61,704 nucleotides of DNA from JBBIQH01 sp964475945 (GTDB lineage Archaea > Thermoproteota > Nitrososphaeria > Nitrososphaerales > Nitrosocaldaceae): assembly GCA_964475945.1 (NCBI GenBank), contig CAYYYF010000008.1, forward strand, positions 1 through 61,704. The letters are read 5' to 3'. The position numbers were made by a program, and so were the translations under genes. How positions within the stretch are numbered: position 1 is the first letter of the stretch; every line of letters starts with the position of its first letter. Shown piece after piece: positions 15,829-24,576 of this stretch. Below the pieces are notes generated by a model, which was not told the DNA's origin, searched no databases, and saw nothing but the letters and a program-made list of their open reading frames with translations.

Positions 15829-18330
15829 TTACTTCTCCCTCTCTATCCTATCTAGCCTTAGGAGCATCTCATTGCTTATACTCTTAAGCCTATTAACCTC
15901 TTCTCTCATCTCAGTCAACTCCTTTGGAACCTGTAGAGACTGCTTTATAGATACTATTGCTTCTTCTGCTATCCTCCTTACCCTAGCATCAACATCGTTG
16001 TTAGCAACCCACTCCAACTCCTTAAGCACCTTAGGCTCCTGTGCCTCAACCAATGCCTTTATAGCATTTATCCTAACCCTGAACCAGTGATCCCTTAACA
16101 GTTTCGTTAGATGCTCAATAACCTTATCATTACCCTTTGCATACTTTGCTAGAGCAAGTACTGCTGCCTCCCTAACCCTGTTATGCTCCCCAAGCCTTGT
16201 ATGATCTATGAGTAATGATATACTGAGATCATCCTTAACCTCCCCAAATGCACTCATTGCTGCTGCCCTAACAACCTCGTTATGAGACCTTATCTGCAGT
16301 GCACTCATGATGTATGGTATAGCCCTCTTGCTCCCACTCTTCCCTAATGCAACAACAGCCTCTGCTTGGATGTAATAACTCCCATTCTCCTCCTCATGTA
16401 TCACTCTATTAAGGAGGTTTATACTCTCTTCCTTCTTGAACTCCCCTATAGCCCTTATAACTGCCCTCCTTGCTTTAGGGTGCCTTACCCTATGGTAAGA
16501 GTTTATTAAAGCCTTGTATGCCTCATCGCTCTTTATATTTGCTAGTGCCTTTGCTGCCTCTGCTACTACACCCCAGAAGTTATTATCTGAGATTGCCTCT
16601 GCTAAAGCATCTATAACATCCTTGCTTACTATACTTGCTAATGCTCTTGCTGCATCTATCTTCTCTACAGTATTACCTTGCTTCAACTGTGCTATGAGCA
16701 TATGCCTTGGTGCCTTGAGCTCAACCTTCTTCAATGGTATCTTGTTGTATGGGTCTATGCTAACATATACAACCTCATGCTCATACTTTAACTGTATGTT
16801 ATGCTCCCTTGCCTCTACCTTTAATGTTATAACCTCATCCTTCTCTCTACTTACTATGTGAATATCAAGGGGGAACTTGAATATACTAGTGCTACTACCA
16901 TTACCATTACTGCCCTCGCCCTGTTGTATATTTACTGTTAGCATCCTATCATCCATGCTATGCTTTATACTTACCTTAATCTCTACATGTCCTGGTCTAT
17001 ATAACCACTGCTCAAAGAACTCCTGTAGTGATATATTGGTAGCATCCTCACAACACCTCCTAAACTCCTCGGTCTCTACACTGCTTGCTCTAAACCTCTC
17101 AAGGTAATGCTTTACTGCCCTCCTGAACATCTTATCTCCTATGAGTGATCTTAGTGTATGGAGTATGCATGCACCCTTCTCATATGAATGCCTATCAAAT
17201 AGATCATCTGCATACTTGTATACATTGGTAACCACTGCCCTTGCATAGCGCTTTGCATACTCATCAAAGTATTCATCAGCATACTGCATTATGTAGTAAT
17301 TGAACTCATCCTCACCTCTAGAGTGTAGCCAGTATAATGCCTCAAAGTATGTTGCAAATGACTCATTGAGCCATATATGCTGCCAATCCCTACATGTTAC
17401 AAGATCACCAAACCATTGATGCGCTAACTCATGTGCCACTAGGTGATCGCTTGTAAAGTCTATATGTGCTCTTTTATCATGCAGAGTCTCTACTGTTAGC
17501 GTTGTTGCATTAACATTCTCCATACCTCCATATATGAAATCATCTACCACAACCTGAGCATACTTGCTGTAAGGATACCTTACCCCTGTATACTCCTCAA
17601 AGAACTTTAGCATATCCTTTGTATTCTTAAATGATAGATCTGCATAATCAAGCATATCAGATGGCACATAGTAAAGCAGCTCTATCCCATTGTACTCATC
17701 CCTTATTTCCTCAAACCTGCCTACTGTAAGGGATGTTAGATATGCTGGATGCTTGAACTCCTCATACCAATGGTATACCTTCATACCATCACGCTCCTCA
17801 ATACCTACAAGCCTACCATTGGATATGGCTACCATATCCCTTGGCACCTCTGCTATAACCTCGCTTGTGAACCTCATATCTGGATGGTCAAAGCATACAA
17901 ACCAGTACTTTGAGTACTCACTCTCTCCTTGAGTCCATAGCTGTAGTCTACGCTTAGGGTAATGCTCATCAGGTTTTACAAAGTATAGCCCTTTCCTTGG
18001 TTTAGCATCATACTCTATGGTTAACTTGATCTCTTCACCTTCATTAATAGGGGATGGTAGCTCTATCCTTAACATATCATCCACATGCCTAAAGTTAAGC
18101 AATTGCTCGACTAGCATCACGTTCTTTATATTAAGCTCAGCAGCATCAAGCCTTAATATCTTTAAAGCATCTCTATTGCTTGTTATGGTTAACTCTTCTC
18201 TGCACTCTATGCTAGAGTTGTTAAAGTCAGGCTTTATGTAAAGCTTGATATGTATTATGCTAAACTCCTTGCTTGGAGGGTAGTGTGCCTCACTACCTGG
18301 TAGTTCAAACTTCTTGCTAGCCTTATCCAT
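15829..18330 (-). CDS. M1-family zinc aminopeptidase with C-terminal HEAT repeats
   Basis: 833-aa metallopeptidase. N-terminal beta domain (about 20-215), then the catalytic domain with exopeptidase motif GGMENVN (near 268) and zinc site HELAHQWFGD with the third ligand in NESFATYFE (near 298-321). Catalytic Tyr is likely in RHSYEKGACIL. Instead of the usual ERAP-like helical domain, residues about 545-800 form HEAT repeats (IDALAEAISDNNFWGVVAEAAKALANI and four or five similar units), ending in a coiled coil. It trims peptides, probably downstream of the proteasome. No signal peptide. Confidence 0.93.
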   Translation of the reverse strand: MDKASKKFELPGSEAHYPPSKEFSIIHIKLYIKPDFNNSSIECREELTITSNRDALKILRLDAAELNIKNVMLVEQLLNFRHVDDMLRIELPSPINEGEEIKLTIEYDAKPRKGLYFVKPDEHYPKRRLQLWTQGESEYSKYWFVCFDHPDMRFTSEVIAEVPRDMVAISNGRLVGIEERDGMKVYHWYEEFKHPAYLTSLTVGRFEEIRDEYNGIELLYYVPSDMLDYADLSFKNTKDMLKFFEEYTGVRYPYSKYAQVVVDDFIYGGMENVNATTLTVETLHDKRAHIDFTSDHLVAHELAHQWFGDLVTCRDWQHIWLNESFATYFEALYWLHSRGEDEFNYYIMQYADEYFDEYAKRYARAVVTNVYKYADDLFDRHSYEKGACILHTLRSLIGDKMFRRAVKHYLERFRASSVETEEFRRCCEDATNISLQEFFEQWLYRPGHVEIKVSIKHSMDDRMLTVNIQQGEGSNGNGSSTSIFKFPLDIHIVSREKDEVITLKVEAREHNIQLKYEHEVVYVSIDPYNKIPLKKVELKAPRHMLIAQLKQGNTVEKIDAARALASIVSKDVIDALAEAISDNNFWGVVAEAAKALANIKSDEAYKALINSYHRVRHPKARRAVIRAIGEFKKEESINLLNRVIHEEENGSYYIQAEAVVALGKSGSKRAIPYIMSALQIRSHNEVVRAAAMSAFGEVKDDLSISLLIDHTRLGEHNRVREAAVLALAKYAKGNDKVIEHLTKLLRDHWFRVRINAIKALVEAQEPKVLKELEWVANNDVDARVRRIAEEAIVSIKQSLQVPKELTEMREEVNRLKSISNEMLLRLDRIEREK

Positions 18331-18370
18331 ACCTCTGCTAATTTAATGGATAATAAAAATATTCTATTAG

Positions 18371-19507
18371 TTAGGAGTATGCCTTATACTCTTTACCTAG
18401 TATACTACTTGCTATCTTTAACTTTAGTATCTCATCTGTACCCTCGTATATCCTACATACCCTGTTATCAACTAAGTGCCTTCCAACCCTGTATAGGTAT
18501 GACCAACCCCTGCCTCCAAATATCTGCACTGCCCTATCTGCTGCCTCATATGCTGCATTACTGCAGAAGAGCTTAGCCTCTGCTATAGCAAGGTCTGCCA
18601 TCCTTCTACTCCTCTCATCCCTTAACTCTTCCCATCTTGCCTTAAGCATTGTTGCCTTTAATAGCATCATCTTTGATGCACTAAGCATACTCTTAATGTA
18701 TGCTATATGCTCTTGCACAAGTTGATGCCTTGCTATTGGTTTACCATGCTGTACCCTCTGCCTTGCATATCTAACAGACTCTATAAGGCAATCCTTTATG
18801 CTCCCTACACACCCTGCTGCAACACTAAGCCTACCATTCATCAATGCCTCCTTTGCTATACTCCATCCATCTCCTTCTCTGCCTAGTAGGTTCTCTTTAG
18901 GAACCTTACAGTTACACATCTCAAACATACCTGTATCTGTTGTTGGTGAGCCCATCTTTGCGACCAACTCTTCCCTCTCTATACAATCCTTATCTACTAT
19001 GAATGCAGTTATCTTACCCTCTAACTTTACGAATGTTATTATAGCATCTGCTATGGTTGCATTTGTTATAAGATATTTTGTACCATTGAGTATGTATCCA
19101 TTACTATCATGCTTGGCAGTAGAGCTCATCTCCAATGGGTTGCTACCAGCATCTGGCTCTGTCAGTGCAAATGCGAGTATAACCTCACCCCTAGCAGATG
19201 GCTTTAGGTAACGCTCATAATGGTAATCGTTGCCATACTTGAGCATAACCTTCTGTGCCAAAGAGCTGTGTGCAGAGAAGAATGACCTTATACCACTACC
19301 CTCCATGCCTATCCTTACCAATGCTTTAACATATGTATACTCATCAGCACCTCTACCATTAACCTCCTTAGGTAGATGCATACCAAGGATATCATGCTTC
19401 CTTGCCAATGGTATGAGTTGATCATTATATCTATGCTCAAGGTAGCACACATCCTCTATCGGCCTTAACTCTCTACAGAAGCTATCAACATCATCAAGCA
19501 GATCCAT
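18371..19507 (-). CDS. Acyl-CoA dehydrogenase
   Basis: FAD enzyme of 378 aa. Family signatures: LTEPDAGSNPLEMSSTAKHD, YILNGTKYLITNA, a middle beta domain, then RVQHGKPIARHQLVQEHIA, AADRAVQIFGGRGWS and the C-terminal YEGTDEILKLKIA with the usual catalytic base Glu. It oxidises an acyl-CoA to the enoyl-CoA; chain length cannot be told. Divergent from the CoxG-like gene through a 33-bp region. It stands without other beta-oxidation genes nearby. Confidence 0.92.
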   Translation of the reverse strand: MDLLDDVDSFCRELRPIEDVCYLEHRYNDQLIPLARKHDILGMHLPKEVNGRGADEYTYVKALVRIGMEGSGIRSFFSAHSSLAQKVMLKYGNDYHYERYLKPSARGEVILAFALTEPDAGSNPLEMSSTAKHDSNGYILNGTKYLITNATIADAIITFVKLEGKITAFIVDKDCIEREELVAKMGSPTTDTGMFEMCNCKVPKENLLGREGDGWSIAKEALMNGRLSVAAGCVGSIKDCLIESVRYARQRVQHGKPIARHQLVQEHIAYIKSMLSASKMMLLKATMLKARWEELRDERSRRMADLAIAEAKLFCSNAAYEAADRAVQIFGGRGWSYLYRVGRHLVDNRVCRIYEGTDEILKLKIASSILGKEYKAYS

Positions 19508-19510
19508 AAT

Positions 19511-19536
19511 AATTATTTATTACAGGTTAAATAAGT
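19511..19536. promoter_or_regulatory. Interlocked divergent promoters in a 33-bp gap
   Basis: AATTATTTAT (19511-19520) is about 25 bp upstream of the + start at 19541. TTAAATAA (19527-19534), read on the other strand, is about 23 bp upstream of the - start at 19507. The two TATA boxes are only about 15 bp apart, so simultaneous occupancy looks impossible. Confidence 0.5.
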
Positions 19537-19540
19537 AATT

Positions 19541-19975
19541 ATGCTTACACTAAGCAAGGAGTATAGCATCAATGCAAGTATAGATGCTTTATGGAGTGTA
19601 TTAACTGATGTAAGGAAGGTAACATTATGTATACCAAGTGTAGAGGATATTACCGTATATAATAATGGGTTCAAAGCTCGTGTAAAGCCACCATTCTCAT
19701 TCATAAAGGGCAAGTTCTACGTAGAATCAAGCATTAAGGAGGCTAGGGAGAAGGAGTATATGCAGATACATGTAAGGGGTTCATCCATAGGCTCTAGATT
19801 TGAGATAAACATGAGTATAGCATTGCATGAGTATAAGGATCATACAAGGCTAAAGGTAGATATTGATATAGAGATGCATGGACTACTAAAGACAGTGCCA
19901 AATACTCTAATACGTAAGGTTGTTGATGATCTAGGAAGTAGCATGCTGGAGTGCATAAAGGGAGTGATCAGTTGA
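19541..19975 (+). CDS. CoxG/SRPBCC-family protein
   Basis: 144-aa single-domain START/SRPBCC protein like CoxG (carbon monoxide dehydrogenase subunit G). It opens LTLSKEYSINASIDALWSVLTDVRKVTLCIPSVEDI, typical of CoxG (Dxxxv..cipG..), and ends in an amphipathic helix VVDDLGSSMLECIKGVI. No CO dehydrogenase genes are nearby, so a lipid or cofactor-binding role is more likely than CO oxidation. Confidence 0.75.
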   Translation: MLTLSKEYSINASIDALWSVLTDVRKVTLCIPSVEDITVYNNGFKARVKPPFSFIKGKFYVESSIKEAREKEYMQIHVRGSSIGSRFEINMSIALHEYKDHTRLKVDIDIEMHGLLKTVPNTLIRKVVDDLGSSMLECIKGVIS

Positions 19976-20126
19976 GGTGCATGCCATCATCCCATCCTAT
20001 AGGTCAGTGCAGGTCAGTTCTCATCACCAATTGATTATAATAGCATAGGTAATAAAAGTATAAGGCAAGAGGGTAATCTGTATTCTTTAAACATTATATA
20101 CTTGCTACTGAATAAATAAATAAATC

Positions 20127-21482
20127 ATGAACTTTGAGCTTACTATAAAGCATTTTAAAAGTATAAAAGAGTTAACGATTACTTTAAATAAATTTAATTT
20201 ATTGGTAGGATCAAATGGTAGTGGTAAGACCAATATAGTAGAGGCTATAGAACTCAAGTATTGTATATACAAGTATGATGAACATAGAGGGAGATGGATT
20301 ACAAAGATAACAAAAGAATCTAAGATAGAGATAACATATTCCTTAAATGGTGGGGTTATAACAATGCAGTATGGAGAAGAGATGAGGATAAGTATATAGA
20401 ATTAATGTAGTTACTATTATGATTCACTGTATAATAGTTATATGGCATAGATAAATGGTAAGAGTGGTAGTATTATATTTGCAAGAACAGTAGAGGGCGG
20501 TGCTGGTATAGTGCTTATACCAGAGGGCGCACAAAACGCTACATCCAATCCAGCATATAAGCCTCAAGGCGATTGGACTACAATGTTAAGTGATAAAATG
20601 CTTTCTACCATCAACAGTTACTGTATCTACTGGTGGCCTAGTAATATGGGTTAACAAGGATACAGCAAGCCATACAATAACATATGCTAAGAACCCATTG
20701 GATGCATCAACATGGGACCTTGATGGCAAGATACTCTTTGGTACAAAATTGATAGCGCCAAACCAGAGTGCTAGTTGAACATTTGATAAGGAAGGGGAGT
20801 ATCCATACCTTTGCGTTGCTCATCCATGGGAGATTGACAGGGTTATAGTTGAAGGTCGAGGCTTTAATGTTGTTGCTGATATAATATTAAATGCCTTAAT
20901 ACTAAAGGATATAAATTATAAAGAGATAAGAAATCCAGAGTATAAGCAAGAGTAAGGAATTACAATCTGATGACAGCAATCTAGCCAATGTCTTGCACAA
21001 TCTTTATCTAGAGGATAGAAATACGATTGGGTATATTGAGAGAGTTTTAAGCATAATCTTGGATCGAGAGATAAGGATAATACTAAAACTTACAGAAGAT
21101 GGCAGATTGTATATAATAATTAAGGAAGATGGATTTGAGTTGAATCCTACCATGGTGTCAAATGATATGCTAAAGTTACTACTAATACTAACAGCAATCG
21201 CCTTAAGACCTCCCATGTTAGTCATAGATGAGATAGAGAATTCTCTGTACCCAAAGACTATAGAATTTATAACAGATGAGTTAAAACGCTCTGAGATAAT
21301 AACTATAGCCACTACACACTCACCAGTGGTAGTTGATAGAGTTAGAGAATTTGATCCTTGTAGAGAGGGATGAGGAAGGAGCTACTAAGGCTAGAAGGGT
21401 AAGCAATGTAAGTGAGATTAAGGAAAAGCTTACCAAATATGGGATAACGTTAAGCGAAGGATGGCTCTATGGGAACCTGTGA
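20127..21482 (+). pseudogene. Broken AAA/OLD-like ATPase gene, split and interrupted
   Basis: Remnants of one ABC-type (AAA_15/AAA_21) ATPase lie in several frames. Fragment 1 (20127-20399) has FKSIKELTI and the Walker A GSNGSGKTN at about residues 29-37, then stops. A foreign cupredoxin remnant follows. Fragment 2 runs in frame with the cupredoxin tail (about 20857-20955), then shifts frame to continue to 21373 with signature-like sequence, Walker B LVIDEIENSLYPKT and THSPVV. A further shift near 21350 gives the tail DLILVERDEEGATKARRV to the TGA at 21480-21482. At least two frameshifts, one insertion and probable internal loss make it inactive. Confidence 0.8.
20442..20856 (+). pseudogene. 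Cupredoxin (plastocyanin-like) pseudogene inside the ATPase gene
   Basis: Translation gives GIVLIPEGAQNATSNPAYKP then GDWTTMLSDKM, a frameshift near 20598, then FLPSTVTVSTGGLVIWVNKD, ASHT (copper His), a TGA at 20776, and TFDKEGEYPYLCVAHPWE with the copper Cys and His. It has an in-frame TAG near its start, one frameshift and one internal stop. The usual Met after HPW is Glu. Signal peptide absent. Such blue-copper domains are plentiful in ammonia-oxidising archaea. Confidence 0.8.
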
Positions 21483-21972
21483 TGTATTAATCTTAGCTAA
21501 AGATAACTATTTTAAGGAATTCATAAAGTTAAGAGAGAGTTTAAATGAAATATGGAGTTATAAATACGAGAAATTACAAAAATATGATTCAAAGACCGGA
21601 AGAATAATAAATACTAATAGACTTAATCCTATTAAAAAAGTAATTGTTATTGCAGATGCTGAAGGAGGGAATGTGGAGCAGGTAAAAGAAAGTATTACAA
21701 AGGATATCCCCGAGGACTTTAAGGATAAAGTGAGATATATCATCTTTAAATATTCTATTGAAGAATGGATATGTGATGGATTATGCATAGATAATAAAGG
21801 TAATCCAGAAGAGACAGTTAATAATTATATAAGAAATAATAGCATAAGTAAGAGGGGCTATGATCATAGCATGCTACCATATTTTGCTGATAAGATCGAT
21901 ATTAATAAGTTAGAGAATAAGAATAGACAATTTAAAGAGTTTATATCATATATGCAATGTATTGATAGATGA
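21469..21972 (+). CDS. Toprim-like/DUF4276-like partner of the broken ATPase
   Basis: 167-aa protein overlapping the ATPase stop by 14 bp, the spacing of a translationally coupled second gene. It opens DVLILAKDNYF, has IVIADAEGGNVEQV (acidic cluster as in Toprim-type metal sites) and RYIIFKYSIEEWICDGL, resembling the small partners (DUF3226/DUF4276/Toprim-like) that sit behind OLD-like ATPases in defence pairs. No motif is decisive. The ORF looks intact although its ATPase is dead, so it may be a recent orphan. Confidence 0.5.
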   Translation: MGTCDVLILAKDNYFKEFIKLRESLNEIWSYKYEKLQKYDSKTGRIINTNRLNPIKKVIVIADAEGGNVEQVKESITKDIPEDFKDKVRYIIFKYSIEEWICDGLCIDNKGNPEETVNNYIRNNSISKRGYDHSMLPYFADKIDINKLENKNRQFKEFISYMQCIDR

Positions 21973-22006
21973 AAGATGCTAAGAATAAAGCATAATCATT
22001 TATAGT

Positions 22007-22023
22007 TTATAACAGCGTTATAA
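22007..22023. promoter_or_regulatory. 17-bp inverted repeat upstream of phnD
   Basis: TTATAAC-AGC-GTTATAA is a perfect 7-bp inverted repeat with a 3-bp centre, 38 bp upstream of the phnD start and just upstream of its TATA box. Likely a second operator or activator site. Confidence 0.4.
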
Positions 22024-22028
22024 CAATG

Positions 22029-22060
22029 TTTAAATAGGTTAGCCTAATTAGCCTTACCTA
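22029..22060. promoter_or_regulatory. TATA box and 26-bp palindromic operator of the phn operon
   Basis: TTTAAATA (22029-22036) is about 28 bp from the ATG at 22061. Positions 22035-22060 form a 26-bp dyad centred on AATT with 22 of 26 positions symmetric, ending directly at the start codon. It contains TAGGTTAGCCTAA (22035-22047), identical over 13 bases to the core of the DtxR/IdeR consensus TTAGGTTAGCCTAACCTAA. A repressor here would block TATA access and initiation. Confidence 0.55.
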
Positions 22061-23014
22061 ATGAGATTGAGAACAGTAATGGCAGTAGTAGCAGGGATAA
22101 TACTGCTAACTAGCCTATACGCAACAGGTCATATAAGCAATAATGCTTATGCGCAGAGGTTAGATAAACTTGTTATAGTTGTCCAACCAATACCAAGGGA
22201 TAGGGTTACTACAGAGGCGGAGGAGTTAAAGAGGTTCTTTGAGTCAAGGCTTGGCATGGATGTTGAGATACTCTTCCCTGATAGCAATGCTGCAATAGTT
22301 GAGAGTATGAGGTTTGGGCATGCACATGTTGCTCTAGGTGTAGGACCATTGATAGGTGCAATGATAGTAAATAGTATTGATGTTGTAAAGCCAATAATAG
22401 TTGAGAGGAGGAATGTGTACATAGGAGAGGAGCAGGTTGTAAGGAGTTACTACTATTCATACTTCATAGTGCTAAAAGATTCACCATACAATACATTGGA
22501 GGATCTTAAAGGTAAAAGAGCATGCTTCCCAAGTGAGACAAGCACTTCAGGGTTTGTTATGCCAATGCTAACCATGGTAAAGAAGGGTTACATAAAGCCA
22601 ATAGATGCTAGCAAGAGACCAATAGATCTACCAAATCAGTACTTCAATGAGGTTATATTTGCTGGAGGTTATGCACAATGCTGGGAGGCGCTAAAGCAGG
22701 GTAGGGTAGATGTTACAGTAACTGCAGGCGATGTACCAGCAAAGTTGTATGAAGAGGCTATGGCAAATAGTAAGGTGATAGAGCAGAATGGACCAAACCC
22801 AGCACATGTTACATTAATATCCAAGGATCTACCAAAGGAGGTTAGGAAGAAGATATGGTATGCATTGAAGGATCTTAACAAGGAACCTGAGAAGGTTCAG
22901 AAGTTTGTATCGGCACTATTCGTAAAGTTTGGTTTAAAGCATGAAAAGGATCATCTTAAGCCATTAATTGATGCCTTGCGAGAGACAGGGCTAGATAAGG
23001 TGATAAAGGTATAA
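22061..23014 (+). CDS. phnD: PhnD-type substrate-binding protein of a phosphonate/phosphate/phosphite ABC transporter
   Basis: Extracellular binding protein, 317 aa, with a signal peptide (about 1-31, ending NNAYAQ) and no lipobox Cys. The family pattern is clear: LVIVVQPIPRD, a ELKRFFESRLGMDVEILFPDSNAAIVESMRFGHAHVALG segment (YxAxxxAlrfGqvD-like), YYSYFIVLKDSPYNTLEDLKGKRACFPSETSTSGFVMP and a AGGYAQCWEALKQGRVDVTV segment. Substrate cannot be settled between phosphonate, phosphite and phosphate. It overlaps phnC by one base (TAATG). The operator abutting its start suggests metal or other control. Confidence 0.88.
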   Translation: MRLRTVMAVVAGIILLTSLYATGHISNNAYAQRLDKLVIVVQPIPRDRVTTEAEELKRFFESRLGMDVEILFPDSNAAIVESMRFGHAHVALGVGPLIGAMIVNSIDVVKPIIVERRNVYIGEEQVVRSYYYSYFIVLKDSPYNTLEDLKGKRACFPSETSTSGFVMPMLTMVKKGYIKPIDASKRPIDLPNQYFNEVIFAGGYAQCWEALKQGRVDVTVTAGDVPAKLYEEAMANSKVIEQNGPNPAHVTLISKDLPKEVRKKIWYALKDLNKEPEKVQKFVSALFVKFGLKHEKDHLKPLIDALRETGLDKVIKV

Positions 23015-23712
23015 TGATAGCCAAGCAGTTGAGTATTACAGATGCGGTAGAGGTTAAGGACCTAGCATATGGCTATAGCAATACCATTTTATTTGATAGG
23101 GTAAACCTAACCGTTAAGGTAGGTAAGTGTATAGCAATAATGGGTAAGAGTGGTTCTGGTAAGAGTACCTTGCTTAGGATAATAAATGGCTCACTGAAGC
23201 CATTAAGGGGAGAGGTTAGGGTGTTAGGAGTAAGCATAGATGGCAAGTATAACAATGGGTTAAGGAGGAGCGTAGCATACATACCTCAGAGCTTAGGCTT
23301 GGTTGATAATGCTAATGTTCTAGAGAATGTCATGCTAGCAAGGGCTGCAGATGAACCTGTAAGAGCACTGCTAGGGCTATGGAGGCGTGAGCATGCAAAG
23401 GAGGCATTAAGTATACTAAGAAGTCTAGGAATAGAGGATGAGGCTAAGAGCAAGGTTAACAGGCTTAGTGGTGGTGAGAGGCAGAGGGTTGCTATTGCTA
23501 GAGCGCTCATGCAAGGTGCTATGGTAATACTTGCTGATGAGCCTGTATCAAACCTTGATGACGATAATGCTAGATCCATACTATCAGTGATCAAAGGTTT
23601 AGCATCAAAGGGCACTACTAGCATAGTTGTTATGCATAACAAGCAACTTGCTGAAGAGTATATGGATGAGGCATATCATCTAAACAATGGTGTATTTGAG
23701 AGGATATGGTAG
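23014..23712 (+). CDS. phnC: PhnC-type ABC transporter ATPase
   Basis: 232-aa cytosolic ATPase. Walker A GKSGSGKST (about 46-54), Q-loop in AYIPQSLGLV, ABC signature LSGGERQRVAIARALM, Walker B VILADEPVSNLD and switch His in VVMHNKQLA. It begins on the last base of the phnD stop codon and is followed 15 bp later by phnE. It powers uptake with PhnD and PhnE. Confidence 0.93.
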   Translation: MIAKQLSITDAVEVKDLAYGYSNTILFDRVNLTVKVGKCIAIMGKSGSGKSTLLRIINGSLKPLRGEVRVLGVSIDGKYNNGLRRSVAYIPQSLGLVDNANVLENVMLARAADEPVRALLGLWRREHAKEALSILRSLGIEDEAKSKVNRLSGGERQRVAIARALMQGAMVILADEPVSNLDDDNARSILSVIKGLASKGTTSIVVMHNKQLAEEYMDEAYHLNNGVFERIW

Positions 23713-23727
23713 GGCAGGGAGGATAAG

Positions 23728-24453
23728 ATGAGCGTATGGATGCTTATTGCACTAGCATTGATACTATCATACTTCTTAGGTATACTTGATCCTTACGCAT
23801 GGACAAAGGCCTCTAACAATCTATCTAAATTTGCATCAGAGCTTTACATAAATCAGGAGTTGGTGCCTGATGCATTGTATGCTGTAGGCGAGACCATGCT
23901 TATGGCAGCATTTGCTACAGTAGTAGGTGCACTTGTTGCATATCCTATAGCAGCATTATCTACACATGGGATAACCCCTAGATGGATATCCATAATTGTA
24001 AGGAGTATAGCAAACATACTAAGAACCGTGCCTGCCATATTCTGGGGTATACTCTTTGTTGTTATGTTCGGCCCAGGGAATACTGCTGGTGCAATAGCAC
24101 TTGCACTGTATACAGTAGGCTATCTATCAAAGTTCTTCTATGAGACATTTGAGAATGTTGATAAGGAGCACTATGAGGCACTTCATTCCCTAGCCTTGCC
24201 ATGGATTATATTAGCAAAGGCTATGATCAAGCATACACAGAAGCAGGTTGTAAGCCATACAATGTTCATGTTTGAGTACAATCTAAGGACAGCAAGCATA
24301 CTAGGGATAGTTGGTGCTGGAGGAGTAGGTTACTACATAACACAGTACATTAACGTACTGAACTACTCGGCAGCATTCACATTCTTCATAGTGGTAATGC
24401 TCTTTGTTTTCTTGGTGGATGGTATAAGTTATATAATAAGAAGGCGTATATGA
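23728..24453 (+). CDS. phnE: PhnE-type ABC transporter permease
   Basis: 241-aa inner-membrane permease with about six hydrophobic helices. The coupling loop carries EALHSLALPWIILAKAMIKHTQKQVV, close to the EA-A-A-G consensus for contact with PhnC. It completes the phnDCE operon; no C-P lyase or phosphonatase genes lie downstream, so the imported compound must be handled elsewhere or be phosphate/phosphite. Confidence 0.9.
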   Translation: MSVWMLIALALILSYFLGILDPYAWTKASNNLSKFASELYINQELVPDALYAVGETMLMAAFATVVGALVAYPIAALSTHGITPRWISIIVRSIANILRTVPAIFWGILFVVMFGPGNTAGAIALALYTVGYLSKFFYETFENVDKEHYEALHSLALPWIILAKAMIKHTQKQVVSHTMFMFEYNLRTASILGIVGAGGVGYYITQYINVLNYSAAFTFFIVVMLFVFLVDGISYIIRRRI

Positions 24454-24576
24454 TATAAATATTAAATTGGTTATATAATTAATATATTGTAATAAATGAT
24501 TTTAAATAAATAGTATAAGAAATTAGTGGTAAGATGGCTGTAAAGATTTAATTACAAGCATATCTAATCATAAAGT

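Noticed and set aside
20590..20778. Stand-alone small cupredoxin gene
   Set aside because: It is only the middle part of a cupredoxin with a frameshift before it and a stop after it; homologous sequence continues on both sides.
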